Source of the DNA: Butyrivibrio hungatei NK4A153
GTDB lineage: Bacteria; Bacillota; Clostridia; Lachnospirales; Lachnospiraceae
DNA: 64,000 nucleotides
Direction of reading: 5' to 3'
NCBI RefSeq assembly: GCF_000424465.1
Contig: NZ_AUJY01000007.1
Span: 1 to 64,000, forward strand
Shown: piece by piece, positions 34,101 through 43,200 of the stretch
How the letters are laid out: each line of letters begins with the position of its first letter
Numbering within the stretch: the first letter of the stretch is position 1
Position numbers and translations under genes: made by a program
The notes under the pieces: generated by a model
Seen by the model: only the letters and a program-made list of their open reading frames with translations
Databases searched by the model: none
Told to the model about the DNA's origin: nothing

Positions 34101-36066
34101 ATGCAAGTTCATTTAACTTATCCTTATTAAAAGAAAACTCTGCTACGTTGAACGACAGCGCTTCCTTGATATTATTATCATCAAATATAATATCCGGCCG
34201 TGCTGAATCAATTATCTTGTTAATTCTAATTTCCGGTTGCTTAGTGTCAATAGGAAGATATGCGAAGCCTGCCATGATTGAGCCAAGTGCCGCCGCAATC
34301 TGATCTGCCGATTTTTTCATCCTGATCGCAGCAATCCTGCTGTTTGCTTTCATAACATTTTGGCTTATATATGCGGCAATATTGTTTGCTTTGACTAACA
34401 TATCCGCATAAGAATATTCTCCTTTGTAATCAATTACCGCTGTTTTATCAGGATTTTTAAGGGCATTATAAAGAAAACCGTCAACCAAAGATATCTTCAT
34501 ATTATCCTGTATTTCTTTAATTTCCGATAATTCCTTATAATCACAACTTGTTCTTACATTAAGTAAAAGCTGCCTATGCCAGTCGCCTTCACTTTTTGCA
34601 ATATCTGTTAGGGTATTTACAAAAGCATCAAACATATCGTCTACAATTTTCTCTTTGATTGCCCCGTTTCTTATATCCCAACTGATCATAAGTCCTTTGT
34701 CAGGTTGTCCCATCTCAGAAACATCAACAACCTGGCAATCAAGCCATACCTGCGGAGTTCGGCTAAATCCACCCTCAATAGTTCCGTTCATTGAAGATGC
34801 TTTTAAAACCCCCGTAAATACATACGGCATAAAGCCCGCATCGCGTCCTCGTTTCTTTGACAGTTCTCTTAGTACCTCAATACCTGAAAAGCTCTTATGT
34901 TCAAGATCTGAATACAATTGCCCCATTATAGCTTTGACGTTTTCAATAAAAGGCTTATTTTCTGTCAGATCAATTTCAAGCAGATTTACATTCGTGAAAT
35001 CTCCCACCATTCCTGAAAGTGCTTCATCCTCAGAGCGGTTCTGAATAGGAAGATTTAATGTAAACTTCTTTTCATCACTCCATTTGGCACATACATAAGC
35101 ATATAAAGTCACCAGAACCGCAGAAGGTGTCACCTTATTATCGGCTGAAAATCTTTGTATATTGCCCCATACAAAATCCGAAATATAACTTTGCTTTCTG
35201 CTAAACTGTTCTTCACAATCTTCCTTTGCCTTAGCCCTTCCGTCCCGTGGAAGCTGCGGCGCACAGGGAATTGCCTCTATCCTGTTCATCCAATATCTTC
35301 TGTCTCTGATTCCTCTTATACTGTTCCTTATCGCATCATTATATCTTGCAACAGAAGAATATCCGATTCTGACAGGCTCAAGCTCCTCATGGCATATCAG
35401 CCTGTCCAGTTCGTTTATAAGAATCTGCATACTTGCAAAATCAACTATGATAAGATCTACGGAAAGATGGAAATAATTGCCATCAGGCCGCTTGGTTATC
35501 AATGTCTTAAAAAGCGGTAGTTTGTCGGTATCATATCTGAGATTTGCAAATTCTTTTCTTATATCTCTGAGTTTTTGGTTTCTTTCTTCATCCAATAAGT
35601 TTGATACATCAACAACAGCCGTCTCAAAAGTAATCTCAGAAAAATCAACTGTTTCGATGCCTGTAGCAAGCACCTTGCTTCTTAACATCTCATGTCTTTC
35701 AACAAGTTTTTTCCATGCATCTACTATTTCCGGCACCGATTGATCGTGATAATTAACTTCTATATATCCTTGGCATCCGACATCCCCCCAATCAACCGCA
35801 CCGGTTCTACCTGCAAGATATGCTGCCTGCACGCTTGTAAGCGGTATTGTTCCACTTGTCAAACTATCAATATTTATAGATGATTCTTTTTTTAGAATAT
35901 CAATTATCTCTTGCTTCTTTTCTGAAATTTCTGCTCTAAGATCATCAGATAAACTTCCGGAATTAAGTTTGTACTTCAATTTTTCATTATCTAAATATAA
36001 GCAAATCCCTTGTTCTTCCAAATCCACAATAAACTCTTTAATATTGTGCGATTCATTGATGTTCAT
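31183..36066 (-). CDS. NRPS: docking-Cy-A(Cys)-MT-PCP-vestigial thioesterase
   Basis: A 1627-residue synthetase, the last module of the line. Residues 1-60: TubC-like docking domain. About 70-515: heterocyclisation domain with DLIIVDFAS in place of the condensation HHxxxDG. About 525-960: adenylation domain with FTSGSTGEPKG; code read by eye DLSNWSLIWK, close to cysteine. About 1040-1350: methyltransferase inserted between A8 and A10, with intact ILEVGGGIG. About 1400-1470: carrier with GFDSLLL. 1485-1627: a segment resembling a thioesterase fragment, with SGGDG (1546-1550) where GxSxG should be, so no nucleophile. The MT plus the downstream reductase suggest an N-methyl thiazolidine, as in pyochelin. 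Confidence 0.88.
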   Translation of the reverse strand: MNINESHNIKEFIVDLEEQGICLYLDNEKLKYKLNSGSLSDDLRAEISEKKQEIIDILKKESSINIDSLTSGTIPLTSVQAAYLAGRTGAVDWGDVGCQGYIEVNYHDQSVPEIVDAWKKLVERHEMLRSKVLATGIETVDFSEITFETAVVDVSNLLDEERNQKLRDIRKEFANLRYDTDKLPLFKTLITKRPDGNYFHLSVDLIIVDFASMQILINELDRLICHEELEPVRIGYSSVARYNDAIRNSIRGIRDRRYWMNRIEAIPCAPQLPRDGRAKAKEDCEEQFSRKQSYISDFVWGNIQRFSADNKVTPSAVLVTLYAYVCAKWSDEKKFTLNLPIQNRSEDEALSGMVGDFTNVNLLEIDLTENKPFIENVKAIMGQLYSDLEHKSFSGIEVLRELSKKRGRDAGFMPYVFTGVLKASSMNGTIEGGFSRTPQVWLDCQVVDVSEMGQPDKGLMISWDIRNGAIKEKIVDDMFDAFVNTLTDIAKSEGDWHRQLLLNVRTSCDYKELSEIKEIQDNMKISLVDGFLYNALKNPDKTAVIDYKGEYSYADMLVKANNIAAYISQNVMKANSRIAAIRMKKSADQIAAALGSIMAGFAYLPIDTKQPEIRINKIIDSARPDIIFDDNNIKEALSFNVAEFSFNKDKLNELAYIIFTSGSTGEPKGVMMSHKAAYNTLVDMRERFGLTSYETVIGIAELSFDLSVSDVFGTFDLGATLVLTDPEKRSDPSHWAELVKKYGITLWNSVPAQAEMLLNFVDGNESFSSVRNIWLSGDWIRTGLPNDLRKIMPNAGITSLGGATEGGIWSIFHKIGVEEERPSILYGKALSRQWMSVIDNNLEICPDYVTGEIVIGGLSLAMGYLNAKELTDKKFVYLESIGKYIYRTGDKGRFVSDGDIEFLGRIDNQVKVNGHRIELGEIESALNEIPNVKESCVVHYKDMGKEKLAAFVVEDSVKDETFAKVNLPKDRVCEETIIKFNRLLECAICESVYKGFCDAVKDDDASFSKEKTYAKEQIKKALGVIEEYDLIFEKWLGILCEKNYITSIGGNYRFEREANTELWEEFKFSEMLNMAPVEVSEYIRHHADNIQALFKKELNPLVFLFPEGDTAIAEKLYGSTAIASYLNPIIAESISLYASTPGRFISILEVGGGIGATTDKVVENLRNNNIKYDYLFTDLSEFFLTNCKKKYPEMGTAILDMDRIDDENLGTFDVIIAAGVLNNTVNIPATVEKLSNHLKHGGILFITEPVGEHFEINVSQEFMMPEHTDMRAEGHKCFLERSEWRRILTGAGLDLVSEFPKKESVYTLLDHDLFVAIKTEKPDEKYKEYREFLKKRVTDAMVPSIIRRIDFIPVTNNGKIDRKSLIEYAKSLKTVSTDSVDASTGKETDEIKLPDIKTAEEIADILKQISGKTTLGFYENLIEEGFDSLLLSQAAGRIVKEIPKAKNIRFDEILRVALAKSTIASIAEYIETSVATEKENEIPVDDTDDLSDDYSVRLVVDKGMAHVIDNLETRAKEKKISCNICDIGNIKKNIASKDEDNTFILSGGDGANKIIEIASELLTQGNSIDRIVLVDPGKPEENTFYLGDIVLACEDEEISGLWKDCILGEVTECNKDEVLDVLTEDIA

Positions 36067-37808
36067 TATATTTCTCCTTCTTCTCCGTCTGCGCCGTCAA
36101 TAAGTTGCATTGCTATGTCAGCCAGATCTCTGACTGTAGGATTTTCAAATACCGTGTTAAAAGAAATCGTCACATTATATTCAGTTCTCATACGTTCGAT
36201 AAATTTCGCTATAGTTAGGCTGTCGGCTCCGAGTTTGAACACATCCTCATCAAGATTATCAATTGTTCTTCCCGTAAGTTTTTCCAATTCCCTGACTACC
36301 ACATTTTTATCATCATCAGAATCATCTTTTGTTTTGACGATCAAAAGATATTTTTCTTCCAAAGCTCTTCTGTCAATCTTACCGTTCTGATTAAGAGGCA
36401 AGCTGTCCGTATATATATATTTACTTGGCATACTGTATTCGGGAAGGCAATCTTTGAGATAATCCGCAAGCTTTGCTTCTTCACACTCTTTTCCGGTGCA
36501 AAAAACAATGATTTCTTTATGGAATTTATCTCCCGAAGCAATTGCCGTTGCAGCAGCAACGCCTTCAATAGATTCAACTTTGTTTTCTATTTCACCAAGC
36601 TCTATTCTGTGCCCGCGAAGCTTTATCTGATTGTCCAATCTTCCAAGAAATTCTATGTTCCCATCAGGAAAATATTGCCCCAGATCACCTGTCTTGTACC
36701 ACCTCTTATGACAATCGTCATATACAAACTTGTCATTTGTCTTTTGCTCATCGTTTATATAACCATTCGCAAGACTCCGGCCACCAATCCATAATTCGCC
36801 GCTCTTACCGGGTTCTTCTATGACTTTTCCGTCGCTGACTATACAAAATTCCTGATTAGGAAGTGCCTTTCCGTAAGGTATTGATACCCATTCATCTTTT
36901 ACTTCATCAACCACAAAGTAATTTGACCAGATTCCCACTTCCGTAGCTCCTCCGAGAGAAACAAACTTGCTGCCTGCTTTCGAAAAACCATTCCACTTAT
37001 CAAAAAGCCCCATGGGAATCCAGTCTCCCGAAAGAAATGCCAGTCTAAGTGACGAAAGATTATCTTTATCATTTGCTACCGCCGACAGCATTTCCATCAA
37101 AGCAGGAGCACTGTTCCATATAGTTACGCCATTTTCTTTGATTGCTTTATACCATGCCCCCGGATTTCTGTAATCCTCATCTCTTATCAGTACAACCGTT
37201 CCTCCGACCGACAAAATTGCATAGAAATCAAATACAGACAGATCAAAGTCTGAAGAAGAAACATTTAAGATACTGTCATTATTATCAATATCAAAAAGCT
37301 CTGTAACTTCATTTATGGTATTCATTGCTGCTTTATGAGACATTTCAACGCCCTTTGGAATTCCCGTAGATCCCGATGTATAGATTACATAGGCGGAATT
37401 GTTCTCATCCGTAACAATATCCTCATCATTAAACTGTATTTCATTTTCCGCTTCGCTCAGATCTTTGGATTCAATTAAAAAATCAGCTTTTGAATCCTCT
37501 ATTATCTGTTGTTTTCTGTTCAATGGTTGATGGATTGAAACAGGAATATAAACAGCTCCAATACTCATGATTGCAATATAGGTTGCCAATTGCTGAGGTC
37601 CTCTTTCGATAACCACAACAACCTTATCTTTATTACTTATTCCTTTTTTCCGTAAATTAGCTGCAGTCCTCCTGACCATATCAGAAAAATCTTTATATGT
37701 GATACGTTCATCTTCATAAACTACAGCAATACTTTCAGGATTTTTTTTACTGTTTTCAAAAAAACCTTCATGTAATGTCTTATATCTACTAAGCTGCATC
37801 TTCATCAT
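36066..37808 (-). CDS. NRPS: A(Cys)-PCP
   Basis: A 580-residue protein with an adenylation domain (residues 15-480) and a carrier domain (about 500-580; GADSLTI is the attachment site). A3 is YTSGSTGIPKG, A7 YKTGDLG and A10 QNGKIDRRAL. The specificity code reads DLFNFSLIWK, close to the cysteine code DLYN(M/L)SLIWK. It has no condensation or cyclisation domain of its own, so it should work with the separate Cy protein at 38837-40276. It ends 1 nt into the start of the next NRPS gene. Confidence 0.88.
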   Translation of the reverse strand: MMKMQLSRYKTLHEGFFENSKKNPESIAVVYEDERITYKDFSDMVRRTAANLRKKGISNKDKVVVVIERGPQQLATYIAIMSIGAVYIPVSIHQPLNRKQQIIEDSKADFLIESKDLSEAENEIQFNDEDIVTDENNSAYVIYTSGSTGIPKGVEMSHKAAMNTINEVTELFDIDNNDSILNVSSSDFDLSVFDFYAILSVGGTVVLIRDEDYRNPGAWYKAIKENGVTIWNSAPALMEMLSAVANDKDNLSSLRLAFLSGDWIPMGLFDKWNGFSKAGSKFVSLGGATEVGIWSNYFVVDEVKDEWVSIPYGKALPNQEFCIVSDGKVIEEPGKSGELWIGGRSLANGYINDEQKTNDKFVYDDCHKRWYKTGDLGQYFPDGNIEFLGRLDNQIKLRGHRIELGEIENKVESIEGVAAATAIASGDKFHKEIIVFCTGKECEEAKLADYLKDCLPEYSMPSKYIYTDSLPLNQNGKIDRRALEEKYLLIVKTKDDSDDDKNVVVRELEKLTGRTIDNLDEDVFKLGADSLTIAKFIERMRTEYNVTISFNTVFENPTVRDLADIAMQLIDGADGEEGEI

Positions 37809-37811
37809 CCT

Positions 37812-38804
37812 TTATCTTATTTTGGTCTTTAACCAGTTCGATATCTCATTAAGTGCTTCCGGTTCAATTACGCCACCTTCGTCCTTAAGCGGTGAATCAA
37901 CTCTCTCAAGACTGTGTCCGAGACCGCTGAATATCTTAATATCCGCGTGATCTCTACAACTCATTGCAATTCTCACACTTCCCTCAGGTGAGATCCATCC
38001 ATCGTTTAGTCCATGCAAGATAAGCACCGGCACATCTATTGTCTTAATTTTTTCCAGTACTCCGTTCCACGTTTCTTTTGGTGCATTCTCCGCAAACCTT
38101 GCAAGGGATGTGGGATCTTTTACTATCTCGTCCGCAAGTTCAATCCACTTATCAATAGCAAACATTCCCTTATTCTCAGGATCCAGTTCCTTCTTAAACT
38201 GCACCTTTCCATCGCCAAGCATATCCAATACCAGAACATAAATGCTCAGCGTAAGAGAAGTTCCGTTAGGCATGCAGCCTGCAAAATCTGCCAATGTAAG
38301 TACTCCGTCATTATCAGTATCAAGTTCACGGAATTTTTCTACAGTAAGTTCTTTTAAGATATAGTCAAAATATGATCCCCAGCCATCGGCAAGACCTGCA
38401 TGCAGAATAAAACCACCGGCTTTTACCTCATCCATCACTTCTGCAACAACTCTAACTCCCTCGCTCCATCCATATAAAAGAATCTCTTTTACCTCATCCA
38501 TCTTGGAAACTGCATTTACAACTTCTCTTGCATCAGAGATGATCGTATCGATATCCGCCATCTCTCGCTTGTCATAGCGAAATACTGCATATCCCGCATC
38601 CGTCATTGTCTGCGCAATCTCATCAAAGTTATGTGAAACAACCTGTCCGTTTACAACTATTGAAGAATGCCTGTCTGAATTTCCCGATCCGTGGATAAGA
38701 ATAAACGTCTTCCATTTATCGCCTGTAACAGGCATATCAAGTTCTCCCTTTAATACCTCTCCGTTAGCTAACTTCACTTCTACTTCTTTTACTGTCATGT
38801 TCAT
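37812..38804 (-). CDS. Alpha/beta hydrolase with an EF-hand-like loop, inside the NRPS operon
   Basis: A 330-residue hydrolase: oxyanion region ILIHGSGNSDRHSS, nucleophile elbow GWSEG (Ser114), acid in LNDGW and His in GLGHS near the C-terminus. Between the core halves, residues 162-173 read DTDNDGVLTLAD, a textbook 12-residue EF-hand calcium loop, which is unusual for this fold. It sits 3 nt before the A-PCP gene. Because the last NRPS lacks a working thioesterase, this enzyme could release the product; it could also be an esterase acting on an inactive precursor or on the ferric complex. Confidence 0.8.
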   Translation of the reverse strand: MNMTVKEVEVKLANGEVLKGELDMPVTGDKWKTFILIHGSGNSDRHSSIVVNGQVVSHNFDEIAQTMTDAGYAVFRYDKREMADIDTIISDAREVVNAVSKMDEVKEILLYGWSEGVRVVAEVMDEVKAGGFILHAGLADGWGSYFDYILKELTVEKFRELDTDNDGVLTLADFAGCMPNGTSLTLSIYVLVLDMLGDGKVQFKKELDPENKGMFAIDKWIELADEIVKDPTSLARFAENAPKETWNGVLEKIKTIDVPVLILHGLNDGWISPEGSVRIAMSCRDHADIKIFSGLGHSLERVDSPLKDEGGVIEPEALNEISNWLKTKIR

Positions 38805-38836
38805 TTTGCATTAACCTCCAAGTCTAAAATTTTCCG

Positions 38837-40276
38837 TCAGATAAAACTTCTGATGTTTTCTACATATCTTTCGAAAACATCATTTATATATTTTTTTTCA
38901 AAAAGATCCCTGACATAATCCCAGGAAATCTTCAGAAAACCAAGATCGTCTCTCACATGATGATCAATCATCACCTGTGGAGTTTGACTTAATGAATAGG
39001 TCTCGGTAAAACCAAAACTTTCTCCGGTAACTTCTCCGCCCAGCATGCAGGTATATACAACAGGCATAACCGCTTTCCCAACTGCTCCGTCCGCGATCAT
39101 TCCAAGTATTTTTGTCCCTTCAAAATCGCGATATCTAAGCAGATTCCAGAATTGCTTTTGAATTGCTTTCATCGAATCTTCAAGCTTCTCATTTTTTTCT
39201 TCATATCTGATAACGGCGTTATTGGTAAACTCTCCCAAGATTTCGTTTACCTTGTTTCCCCATTCTTTCTTTGTTTTTCTGTTAAACAAGGTCACATTTA
39301 CAGCAATATCCTTATTTTTACTATAATCGGAAAGAGTTTTCATAAATAAAGTACAGATAACAGATGCCGGCGTTACTGCTATCTTTTTACATTTTTCGTA
39401 AAGCCTTTTCGTTTCTTCTTTCGAAAAAGAATGCTCTACTCTGTCAAATATCATTTCAGATATTTCACCAAACTTCTTTTTCGTCTGAAGTTTCGGAAAC
39501 AAAGGCATCGTTTTTGTCTGTTCTTCCCAATACCCTAATGCCTTCTCATCTTCGGGATAATCACGCATTTCCTTCATGTATCCCTTAAATGTAAGCTCAG
39601 GAAATGTAATTTCTTTTCCTTCATAAATACGAAAGAGCTTCTCAACCATTAGCTTTGCACTCCACGCATCCAGGATCATGCAGTCAAAACTGATGTGTAA
39701 AACATCATTTCCGGCTCCGCTCTCATCCTTACCTACCGCAAAGTGAAACATAGGCCATGAACCTATCTCATAATCTTTATGCTGCCATGCCTCCCTGACT
39801 TTCATCCGTGAAGTCACATCATCATGCCCGTTCAAGGAATCCGTTTTATATCGCTCAACATGATACTTGCTGCAATTTCGAAAAAAGACCATATGCCCTT
39901 CCTTCTTTACAACCATCCTCAAAGCATCCGACTCTTTTATAAGTTCATTTACTCCCGCTTCCAATTTATCGATATCAATATTCTTCATCTCATATTCGAT
40001 GTAATAATGTGAACTTATACCTCCAAGCTCACAGCTCTTTTCCTTACCCAATAGATATGCATATTGTATCGATGTAAGCGGCACGGTATCATTCATGATT
40101 TTTTCAAAAAAACCAATTATCCCGGGCTTGTTTTCTTTTATTGTTTCAAGGTGCTCAGGGGGAAGAGCACCTTTTTCACACTTATACTTAATCTTTCCCC
40201 CTTCAACATGAATATTGATTCCTTCTTTATTTAGAGCCTGAATATAATTGTTTATTTCATCGTCGTACTTAAGCAA
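38837..40276 (-). CDS. Stand-alone NRPS heterocyclisation domain with docking domain
   Basis: About 479 residues. The start is probably the TTG at 40276, with GAGGTG upstream, just before the preceding stop; the ATG at 40315 lies deep in the previous gene. Residues 1-60 are a TubC-like docking domain (IQALNKEGINIHVEGGKIKY). The rest is a full Cy domain with DCMILDAWS (DxxxxDxxS) and LGEFTNNAV. It should condense and cyclise the third cysteine, in trans, with the A-PCP protein two genes downstream. Confidence 0.85.
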   Translation of the reverse strand: MLKYDDEINNYIQALNKEGINIHVEGGKIKYKCEKGALPPEHLETIKENKPGIIGFFEKIMNDTVPLTSIQYAYLLGKEKSCELGGISSHYYIEYEMKNIDIDKLEAGVNELIKESDALRMVVKKEGHMVFFRNCSKYHVERYKTDSLNGHDDVTSRMKVREAWQHKDYEIGSWPMFHFAVGKDESGAGNDVLHISFDCMILDAWSAKLMVEKLFRIYEGKEITFPELTFKGYMKEMRDYPEDEKALGYWEEQTKTMPLFPKLQTKKKFGEISEMIFDRVEHSFSKEETKRLYEKCKKIAVTPASVICTLFMKTLSDYSKNKDIAVNVTLFNRKTKKEWGNKVNEILGEFTNNAVIRYEEKNEKLEDSMKAIQKQFWNLLRYRDFEGTKILGMIADGAVGKAVMPVVYTCMLGGEVTGESFGFTETYSLSQTPQVMIDHHVRDDLGFLKISWDYVRDLFEKKYINDVFERYVENIRSFI

Positions 40277-43200
40277 TCCGGCCACCTCTTTCTTCAAGGA
40301 GACGATCAATATCATTTATCGTAGGATTTTCAAACAGATCGCCAACTTCAATGTCCACATCTGCTCTTTCATCCATCAGATTTACGATCTTGATTGCTTG
40401 AAGTGAGCTTCCTCCCAGTTCAAAGAAATTATCTTCAGGTCTTACTTTTGTCCCGAGAACCGATTCCCAGATATTAACGAGCTTATGCTTTTGTTCGGTC
40501 ATACTCTCTTCTTTTTCTTCTATAGATGTGTTATCTTCTGGACCCTGATTTCTTTCTTTTATAATCTCTTCATAATAGCTTCTGTCGACCTTTCCGTTTC
40601 CTGTAAGCTTGAATCCATCAGCTTTTATATAAACATTTGGAATCATATATGCAGGAAGGAAATCTCTGAGCTCTTTCTTAATTTCTTCATCCGCAAGATC
40701 CGGGCTCTCATCGTCAGATAACATGACTGCTCCAAGGATGGGACAGTTATTGTCCACACACAAAACAGCAATGACATCTCTAAATCCTTGTATCTTTCTG
40801 AGCGCATCTTCAACTTCCCCAAGCTCAACTCTGTAACCGTTTATCTTGACCTGATCGTCCATTCTTCCTAGGAACTCAATGTTTCCGTCTTTAAAATAAC
40901 GTCCCATATCACCGGTGCTATATAGCCTTTCGCCTTTTACAGGATGAATAAAGAACTTTTCATTTGTCTTTTCTTCATCATTAAGGTAGCATTCCGCCAA
41001 ACCGGTTCCGGCAATATAAAGTCCTCCCGGAACAAGATCCGGACAATCTTCAAGATTGGAATCTAATACGTAAAACTTCTGATTGGAAAGAGGCTTTCCG
41101 TAAGGTACGCTCTTTGACTCTTTATCAAAATCATCCGGAATCACATAGTCATTTGACCATATTGATGCCTCTGTTGCGCCTCCCAGGCTTACCAGTTTCA
41201 CGCCACTGTATATTGCCCTGATTCTTTCAGGAAGAGTAACGGGAATCCAGTCTCCGCTCATCATTACAAGTTTAAGTCCGTTATGATCGGCACGTATATT
41301 TTCTGCTTTTTTGTTAAAAGACATATATTCAACAAGCATCTCCATAAACGCCGGAACACTGTTCCAAACGGTTATCTTCTCTTCGTTTATGCGCTTCACC
41401 CAGTATGAAGGTTCTTTTAACTTTTTATGATTTGGGATAACGAGTCTTCCACCGACTCCCAAAATTCCAAAAACATCAAATACAGAAAGATCAAAGTGCA
41501 GATTTGATATCGCAAAAGCACAGTCATCCGACGTAATTCCATATCTTTCTACGACATCCTTTATCGTATTAACCGCTCCCCTGTGTGATATGACCACGCC
41601 CTTCGGTGTTCCCGTCGTGCCTGAGGTATAAATGACATACGCCCTGTCATCCGGAGTGTTTATACTTTTTGCTAAATAAACCGGCACCATAGGTGCATTT
41701 TTCTCATCGATCAGAATGACTTTGAAATCTTCAGTCCATTGCTTTTCTTTACTTATGCAAGTATTTGTAACAATGAAACGTGAATTACTGTCATTTAATA
41801 TTCTCTGCAATCTGCTGTCCGGATTACTTACATCAAGAGGAAGATACACTCCTCCTGCAAAAAGAATTCCAAACACCGCAGCAATCTGCTCCCATCCCTT
41901 TTCAAAAAGAACAGCAACAATATCACTTTTTTGCAAACCTGCAGCTTTAAGCTTTTCCGCAACCATTACCGCTTCACTGTATAATTCACAGTAAGCCATA
42001 TTCATACCATCTGTAACTATGGCTACTTTATCCGGATCCTTTATACACCTTTTAATAAACATTCCATCAAGCGTATCCGTATCTATATCTTTTAACGTCT
42101 GATTGGCTTGTTTTCTAACATCGGAAATAGGCGCATTTATTACAGTGTTTTCAGATATACCTATGCTTCCTGTTCCGATATTTCTTAAAAGTCCGACATA
42201 TGTATCAAACATCTGATTGATCATGTCTTTATCAAAAAGCTCTTCTACATAATCCCAGAACAGACAAAGTTCTCCGTCCATTTCAACCACCTGATGATCA
42301 AGCCAAACCTGCGGTGTCTGAGAAATATTGTAAGTAAGCTTTCCAAGCCACTTTCCATCATTCCACTCTTCAACGCCAAGTCCGCTTGTAAAGACAATCG
42401 GCATTACAGATGCTCTTGAATTACTGTTCTTCTTTTTTAACTCTCGTTCAAATTCAACCGCACTGTACAGCGAGTGTTCCATATCTTTGGCAAGTTGTTT
42501 TTGTACGCCGAGACAGCGCTCAGAAAAAGCTGTATTTTTTAAATTCCTTATTTCCAATAAAGTGAGCGTTGTAAAATCACCGACAATCTTTCCTACATCG
42601 GGATTGATCATCTTCCTGTTGAACTGCGTGAGATTGATCGTAATATCATCGTTTGAACTCCAAAGTCTTAACACCTCCGCATAAGCACTTATAAGTAAAA
42701 CCGACGGAGTAACCTTTATCTTCTTGGCATACTTCTTAAGTCCTCTCCACTCTTCTTTTGAGAGCCTCGAGTTTCTTCTGCTGAATTTTTGTTCTTTGAC
42801 TTCGCTTTCTTTTTTGATCAAAGGCAGCTGCGGCGCCGCTGAAAAATCTTCAAGTCTTTCAATCCAATATTTCTCATCTTCAAAATACTTATCTGTCTGC
42901 TTCTGTCTCTCAATCTCAAGAACATAATCTCTGAATGAGAAATCGATTCTTTCTTCAGCAAGCGTACCTCTGTAAGCTTCAGCCCATTCATTCAAAATAT
43001 GGAACATGCTCCAACCGTCAAAAATAATATTGTCAAAGCTTACGTGTATAACCGAACTTTCATCGCTTTTTTTCGTGATCTGCACATCAAACAGCGGCCA
43101 TTTTTCAACATCGATCACCTGATGTGACATAGCTTTTCTTTTTTCTTCAAGTGCTGCATCCTGCTCATTTTTTGCAAAAGAACTGATATCATATATCTTT

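Noticed and set aside
38763..38772. GTTAGCTAAC, looks like another operator
   Set aside because: The arms have no spacer and the site lies inside the hydrolase coding sequence near its start. It does not fit the 16-bp pattern.
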